From NCBI GenBank assembly GCA_015680685.1, contig MNCI01028922.1, positions 182,720 to 246,719 of the forward strand: a stretch of DNA of 64,000 nt, read 5' to 3'. Below are positions 58,073 to 64,000 of this stretch, one piece after another (positions within the stretch are counted from its first letter, which is position 1; every line of letters begins with the position of its first letter). The position numbers and the translations under genes are program-made. Under the pieces are notes generated by a model. That model ran no database searches. It saw nothing but the letters and a program-made list of their open reading frames with translations, and was not told where the DNA came from. This DNA comes from Gnetum montanum (Eukaryota; Streptophyta; Gnetopsida; Gnetales; Gnetaceae).

Positions 58073-58600
58073 TAACACAATTATTTCACAAAATTGATGG
58101 AGAAATGCCCAATAATTGAAGAAATAAACTTTGTTTTTCCATTTAAAAAAATAAAGGAGATGTGCAAAATTGTACAAACTATAGAAGAATCAAGCTAATG
58201 AACCACACTTAAATCAATAATTTCATAAAATTCACTTTGATTTTATATTAGAGAAATCTACTATAGAGGCTATATTCTTGATACAAAAACTAATAGAGAA
58301 ATTTATAAAATATAGAAAAAATCTACTAATAGGAATCCCATTGACTATGATAAATGGGATTATATCATGCAAAATGTAATGAGATCCAATCGTAAGCTTC
58401 AAAGATGATGTTGAGTGGATTGCCAAGAACATTTATGAAGTCATTATGTTCAAAAAATATAAAAGTAATTATAATACATATGATACAATGAGAGCCCATG
58501 TTGCCATGGTGAGGAAATGAGATAATATTTATAAATTTATATTTTATAATTTTTATGTATTTTATAAATATAAGAATAAAATAATAACAATACATGCATA

Positions 58601-59699
58601 TCGGAATCTCTCATGGAATAGATTCAATACTCAAAAATATGCACACATGTCACTATCTCTTATTGGATAAGTGTAACACCATATAGAAAAAGCAACAAAT
58701 GACTCCTAGACAAAACCTTGATGGTCCAATATTAGGTCGTATAATTATGACCTCCTTGGATAAGGATGAATCATCACAACTCAATGTAAAAGAAAGGAAA
58801 CAAAAATAAAGTAAATGTTTTTGGTATTTTAATCTTTTAAGGCATTCAAGTCATGAAAAAAAGGAAAATCATGATTTTTATTCATTACATAAACACTAGT
58901 CTCTACATCAACCAAATGGTTCTAAGCTATGTAAGTAAGATAGCACGCTAACAAAGTCTAGCCACACTTATAAAAGTAATGACTTAAAATACATATGTAA
59001 AATAGAAAGAAAATCAACTTACCAAGGAGGGATCTCTTCACATAAACTAGATCTCAAAATTCCAAATGAAATACCTAAGTTATCAATCCTAAGTGTGAGA
59101 TCTCATCCTCAATATTTATAGTTTTCACAATGTAACGGTGAAGATTCATCAATGTCGAGGCATCAATAGAGATCCGTTAACATAACCCTAATTGATCAGA
59201 GTATATTTTTGATACCTGTACCCAAAAATAAGTATGGGATGGATCAATCTCCCTATGTTGACATAAGGATGTCCACACATCCCCCTAACAAGACACCAAG
59301 TGTGAGGTCTGGATGAAATGGGGGCCCAAGGGAACATTTTGAAAGAACATCAAGATGTCTGAATGAGGTTAGAAACATCCTAAGAACTTGAGACATGCAC
59401 ATAGAGATAAGGATGCATGTTCATAATATACAAACCTTAGCCAAACATTCTACAACTACAAATATAGGACATGTGAAATACTTCCTAAGTCCAAGACTTA
59501 CAATAGACTTTAAAAATGCCACTAGATGAGTCATCATTCTCCCAAAACTAAGTAAAGCTAATTCCATAGTTTTAACACTCTAAAATACAAGAATAGAGAC
59601 TATACACATGACAAGGTCCATCCAAAGAAATTACAACTATTGATCATAACTATAATACAATACAAGCCACCTTACTGAGAAGTGCTAGAAGTAGTGGTT
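58601..59699. other. Spacer, no gene seen
   Basis: No coding or repeat structure that I can support. A TGTAACACC at 58,672 resembles an LTR start, but no partner end was found. Confidence 0.35.
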
Positions 59700-61800
59700 G
59701 AGGATAAAATCTTCCTAACATGTCTTCAAGATATGGTAAGAAGCTAAAAGTGTTGGGTATAGAAATATAGAGTCTCTACAATTATTCTTAAGTTCTATCA
59801 CCCTAGCTTAAAGCTATTGATTTTTCTCATGCATCAATACTTGCTCTCATAGCAACACTTGTCTATCTTACTCTACATCTACTTGGAACTATTCATGATT
59901 TCTCTTTACCTATGAGAATTCATGTTGGGCAACCTCCAACTCAATCATAGCTTGATGAAGTCTTTCCTTTAGCTCATTTTACACCTTGTATACCTATAGA
60001 AATTTGGACCTTGTATACATATCTTCTTCACTCAATTTACACATCTTCTTTTATCTCCTTAAGTCTTCTCTCAAGGACTATTGAACCTCGTATAGATATC
60101 TCCTTTGTTCTACCTACACATCTTCTTCTACCTTCTTAAGTATCCTCTTAAGAACTATAATTTCTACTTCATAGAGAAGGATATACATGTTTTCTAGGAG
60201 GATATACATATAACTCCCTTAGATATAAGGTCTTATCATCATCAATAGTCTCGAGTTTGGCACATACCTTCACAAGATCAATCTCCACCATGCTATTGAT
60301 GTTTCTCAACATGAGTTTGATGCCTAGATCTATGCTTTGCTCATCTTCTACACTATGACTAGTTCCAAATTAGTGAATGGATACCTGAAGAAATTATGCT
60401 ACATGTTGCATGTTGCACTTTAACTTGTGCAATTAGAAAACACTCCTTGATGAAACATGAATGCAAGACTGAACAACATCCTCATGATGGATCATGAGTA
60501 AGTCATTCATCAAGGGAGGAGTAAATGCAAATAGATCCTCCCTTATAGCATACCCTACTCCCCCCTCACAATCCCCCCCCGCAAACATAATGGTTTCCAC
60601 CATGTTCAAAAATTTGCCATCAACATCATGCAATCCCTTAACATGAATCATGGTAGCCTGTCCCTTACCTTTAATGTGCATTACAAGCCAAAGCCCACCA
60701 ACAAAAAGAGGTTTCTATCTTGGCTTAATGTTAAAACTAGGTGGTTGAGAGATTAACTGGCTAGGCTATCACACCTACATGTGTTATGATCCCTGATGTG
60801 CTATGGATGTGCTTGAGAGACATACATGGAGTTAATCTGATGGCCTAATGCATGATTCCTTGATGGAAGGAATCTTAACCTCTAAATCCATTAGTATCCC
60901 AATGACATCAAGATGTCATTTGGGAACTACCATCATAACATTATCCTATTCCACCATGCCTTCAATAGTGGGATGCATCCTAAAATGATGCAATATGTCT
61001 ACCAATTCATAGAATTTCTGAATCACACCTAGAAAAGCATACACCTCCCTTTAGTCCTTAGCCACATGAGATGTTGAAGGTATACCTCCTACTCATCATT
61101 GCCATAATTTTAGCCCTCTAAGCTAAGATACCTAATGATTTTTTTGTGAACAAGAAATTATGAATGAAAATTTTGTTTATTGTGTTCTAAACCAAGGGAA
61201 GCTTTAACATCTTTACATACTTTTTTGCCATGTCTAATGCCTCTTAAAGGACTTTCATTCTCAATTTAGGCTCAATATTCTAGGTCCATGACCACCAATT
61301 ATTCCTTAGTGTATTAGGAAATCTTGTAACTCTAGCAATTTTCCATGTGAATATGTGCATAAGGATTCTATCCATAAATGATATGGCACCATCAACTATA
61401 ATATTGAGGTGAAATTCCTCTACCTCATATTAGTATCAAGTAGGGTAACATAGTTATAGAAGCCCCTACATTGCAACGATTTCTTAAGCTCAAGTGGATC
61501 AAGCTCAAGAAGTTGATGGTAATTTTTTTCATTGTGGATTAGTTGTTGCCACACATCATCAGCACCCATATCCTCTTGTACATCACCTATTTCCAAGTAA
61601 TTACTTCCTAGCTCCTCTAATACTTGTTCAGCATATTTTTGTTAAGCACGTGCTTGATCATAAAATCGAGAACATTACAATCTACCTCTAGATATCTCTC
61701 TTGATGAAGACCTTTCAAGAATAGATTTAGGATCTCATGATTGATGTTCTTTCTCCTCCCCTTCTGAGATCACTGATTCATGTGTAGGACCATAGCTATA
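59700..61800 (-). pseudogene. Decayed unidentified coding region (possible retrotransposon gag-like or extra ORF)
   Basis: On the minus strand a protein-like reading continues through several frames: QKYAEQVLEELGSNYLEIGD and HNEKNYHQLLELDPLELKKS (about 61,640-61,490), ALDMAKKYVKMLKLPLV (about 61,240-61,190), the open stretch 60,681-60,433 (GKGQATMIHVKGLHDVDGKF ... YAIREDLFAF), VKVCAKLETIDDDKTLYLRE (about 60,280-60,220), then lysine/glutamate-rich, coiled-coil-like text to about 59,800. The arrangement (globular middle, coiled-coil end) resembles the antisense gene of family 1 only in outline; I see no shared motif. No function can be assigned. Confidence 0.4.
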
Positions 61801-64000
61801 GAGGATAGAGATTTTTCAATCTCATTCCTCATTGGTCTACAGAATCTAAAATGCAATCACCTTAGCATGATGAGTTGTGAAAGAAGCTAAAACTTAAGTG
61901 AGTTCCCTAGGCATTATCCTACCATTGCAAACAAATGCACATTAGAACCATGATAAGCATAACTCTTAAGAATACAAGAACATCACTACAACTATTGAAT
62001 CATGGCATGCATGGGTAAGTAAAAATTAAGATATAAATATTCAAATAACTACCAAGATCATTAATTACATATTTAAATTGATGCCTCTCCCTCATGATTG
62101 AGTGATAAGACACCAGGCTTAAACCACACTAACAATGCCAACAAGAAGAACAAGGAAGAAAAGTACGTAATATAATCAATAGAATCCAACCTTTAACAAA
62201 AATATGTCAAATTTTTTCTTAATTTAGGCACCAATAGCAAGAAAAAATAATAGGAAAAAATAACATGAAAAGTGAGTTTGAATCCATCCCCCATCTTATA
62301 TGGGTTCATTAGCATAAGGGGAGGATGCACTACCACAAGATGCTAATATCCCTACACTAATGCACACAATGCATTAGTACTATCCCCTCTCCCCTCCTCC
62401 CTTGCAAATGAAACATTTGAGAAGTTATGACTTCTCATGTCATTTACTCATCTCTATTGATCCCCAAGGATACAAAAAAAGATAGAAACTAACCTAATCC
62501 ATCTTAGTTCAAACCAAACAAGCCACAAGAAGAGAAAGAATACCAAAACATTAAAATCCTACCTTGGATGACATCTAGGATCATGGAATGTAAGTTACAT
62601 TATCAATGCATTTCCATGAACTAAGAGCTAGGAAAGAGAGGCTAGAAAAATGGAAGGTAATTAGAACATCAAAAAAATCAAATACTATGCATAAGATAAA
62701 GTGGAGAGCTTTTGTCATGAAAAAACCTTGAAGCTTATAGAGTCAACACTCACACAAGTAGAAGACAAATCAAGTATCTTATGTCATGTAACCACCACCA
62801 TCCTTGGGAGATAAGCTTGAGCTCACTCACTTATAATGCAAAGCCACCAAGGATTCACAAGTGGTTCCTTCCCATAGCAAGCACCTATCTTTCTTATCCT
62901 TGTAAACCTTGTTTGTGAGGCACTCATGGATTCCCAATAACTAGTGAGACATCAACATGAAATGTGATTCTATCCCCTTAGATGACCAAATCTCATCCTC
63001 TACTTCACTTGATCGTCTACCAACCACAATAATGCACAAAATGGAAAGAAAGAGATGGTAAATGAATGATGGATAAGAGAGAGAATGTAAGAGTGCAACA
63101 TCACTGAAGCACTTTTCAACCATTCAATTAGCTCATGAAAGCACTTGAGCATGTCCTACATCCCATGAGAGATCCACTATTACATCCCTTCACTACTACT
63201 TGTCAATACAATAGGGATTGAGCTCCAAGTCCTCCTTATAAGCACAAGGTCACGCCTACCACTTACCAATGTCATCTAGCCTTGATTATTTTGTAGTTTA
63301 ACCATTAGTGAAACCAATCCAATGAAACATATCGTAGATCATCCAAAATGCAAGATTCCAACTTGGTTTTCCTCCATCCATGCATATATACATAGTAAGT
63401 TCATTGAATTTTGTTTTACTAGAAATCTCTTGTTGATTCCTATGGTTGCACTAACTAGTCACAATTCCAGCAGTGACTACAATTTCATGATCAAGTAGTT
63501 GGAATTCTCATGATGGTTATGGTAATGTTTTGGGTCAAGGTTTTTGATCTTGACTCCTAGGAACAAATGGATTTTATATTTAAGTGGAAACAGCATTTGA
63601 CATTACTAGAGTTCACTAAGTAAGAGACCTCTAGGTCTTCAAAACCATGGGTAGGAATGAAGCAGGAGGTTATCTTTGACTATTATATTTTGGAGTCAAG
63701 TAATCAAGGTAACAAGTTGAACATGAGATAGAATTTGCATGGATATTCATTTAATCTTTCTTAAGTGACTATATGATTGGTCTAAGATAATAAAAATACA
63801 AATATGAATGGGTCCATAAGCTTTGGATCATTTTGTTCTTCCCATTACCTCTTATTCTCCATCATTATTTTTATTATTTTACTATTTTTTCCCTTTTTTC
63901 ATATTTTCTTTCATGAGAAGAGGATCTTCTAATCGTGCATGAGAATTTTAAAAAAGATTAAAGTGTTGAATCATGATCTGGAGTCTTCAAATTTTATGAA
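61801..64000. other. Region without recognisable features
   Basis: Low-CpG, AT-rich DNA. Short open frames (for example 62,941-63,123 on the minus strand) show no domain pattern. The small direct motif ACTAATGCACACAATGCATT near 62,357 is unremarkable. Confidence 0.4.

Larger units (their letters stand above)
55640..58600 (+). pseudogene. RTE-type LINE, endonuclease and reverse transcriptase, split by a solo LTR
   Basis: From about 55,688 the plus strand encodes an AP-type endonuclease: VTWNIGTLNKKTFEITNTMK, IYITYLQEIRWKGEKATYLD, NGVGIIIDQSIKD, LVLGNQIINIINIYALQ, then LLQFVNVCDLEIANTYFKKR (about 56,180-56,240) and FKSGMNKTQVYYFFLHKRDR (56,258-56,320). The linker KETWWWNDEVKHAIQNKKKC is at about 56,620-56,680. 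RT starts with LSKMKNGIVIGPDNISI near 57,040-57,090. It is cut at 57,129 by solo LTR D2 and resumes at 58,073 with WLTQLFHKIDGEMPNN, KNKGDVQNCTNYRRIKLMNH. Later RT parts are badly decayed. An ordinary RTE protein would nick DNA and copy its own RNA. Many stops. Confidence 0.82.

Noticed and set aside
58672-58690. TGTAACACC resembling an LTR start
   Set aside because: No matching TGTTACA-type end with a target duplication was found downstream.

Overview
This window looks like intergenic DNA of a plant with a large, retrotransposon-rich nuclear genome. I favour a gymnosperm or another large-genome seed plant, but that is inference from transposon types and not a species call. I find no intact host gene. 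Nearly everything recognisable is a layered pile of decayed plant Ty3/gypsy LTR retrotransposons of the Tat/Ogre type (two RNase H domains, one of the archaeal type), solo LTRs, LINEs, and two host-derived pseudogenes (a SnRK1-like kinase and a leucine-rich-repeat protein).

Family 1 (Ogre-like) is present twice, in opposite orientations. Copy A (+) spans about 343-15,080 and lacks its 5' LTR, gag and protease. Copy B (-) spans 27,371-49,204 and is nearly complete: 5' LTR 47,833-49,204, primer-binding-site candidate 47,804-47,822, gag-protease about 47,120-43,490, RT/RNase H/archaeal RNase H/integrase about 33,658-30,180, and a damaged 3' LTR 27,371-29,094. In both copies a block of almost 10 kb lies just before RT, where Ogre elements are known to have an intron. 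It ends at a conserved splice-acceptor-like site. The block holds an antisense gene with several spliceosomal introns of matching position and size in the two copies, and a degenerate tandem array with a period near 187 bp. A roughly 30-bp motif is repeated at the block borders and again before the 3' LTR. This composite architecture is the most interesting thing here.

Family 2 (Tat-like, -) occupies about 16,430-25,690. Its domain order differs: protease, archaeal RNase H, RT, RNase H, integrase. A fragment of the same family opens the window (2-217). The 3' end of a younger copy (LTR 20,378-22,429) is embedded in it and runs into a 19-N assembly gap.

The right third holds an L1-type LINE fragment (about 49,560-49,990), a 2.95-kb solo LTR with perfect target-site duplications (50,687-53,637), and two solo LTRs of another family in opposite orientations (54,340-55,119 and 57,130-58,067), each with perfect 5-bp duplications. 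The second interrupts the reverse transcriptase of an RTE-type LINE (about 55,640-58,600). An unidentified decayed coding region lies at about 59,700-61,800 (-). From 62,000 to the end I see nothing identifiable.

Assembly warnings: single Ns at 400 and 790 bracket a piece (401-789) that is very probably inverted, and the 19-N gap at 22,583-22,601 probably hides most of a retrotransposon.
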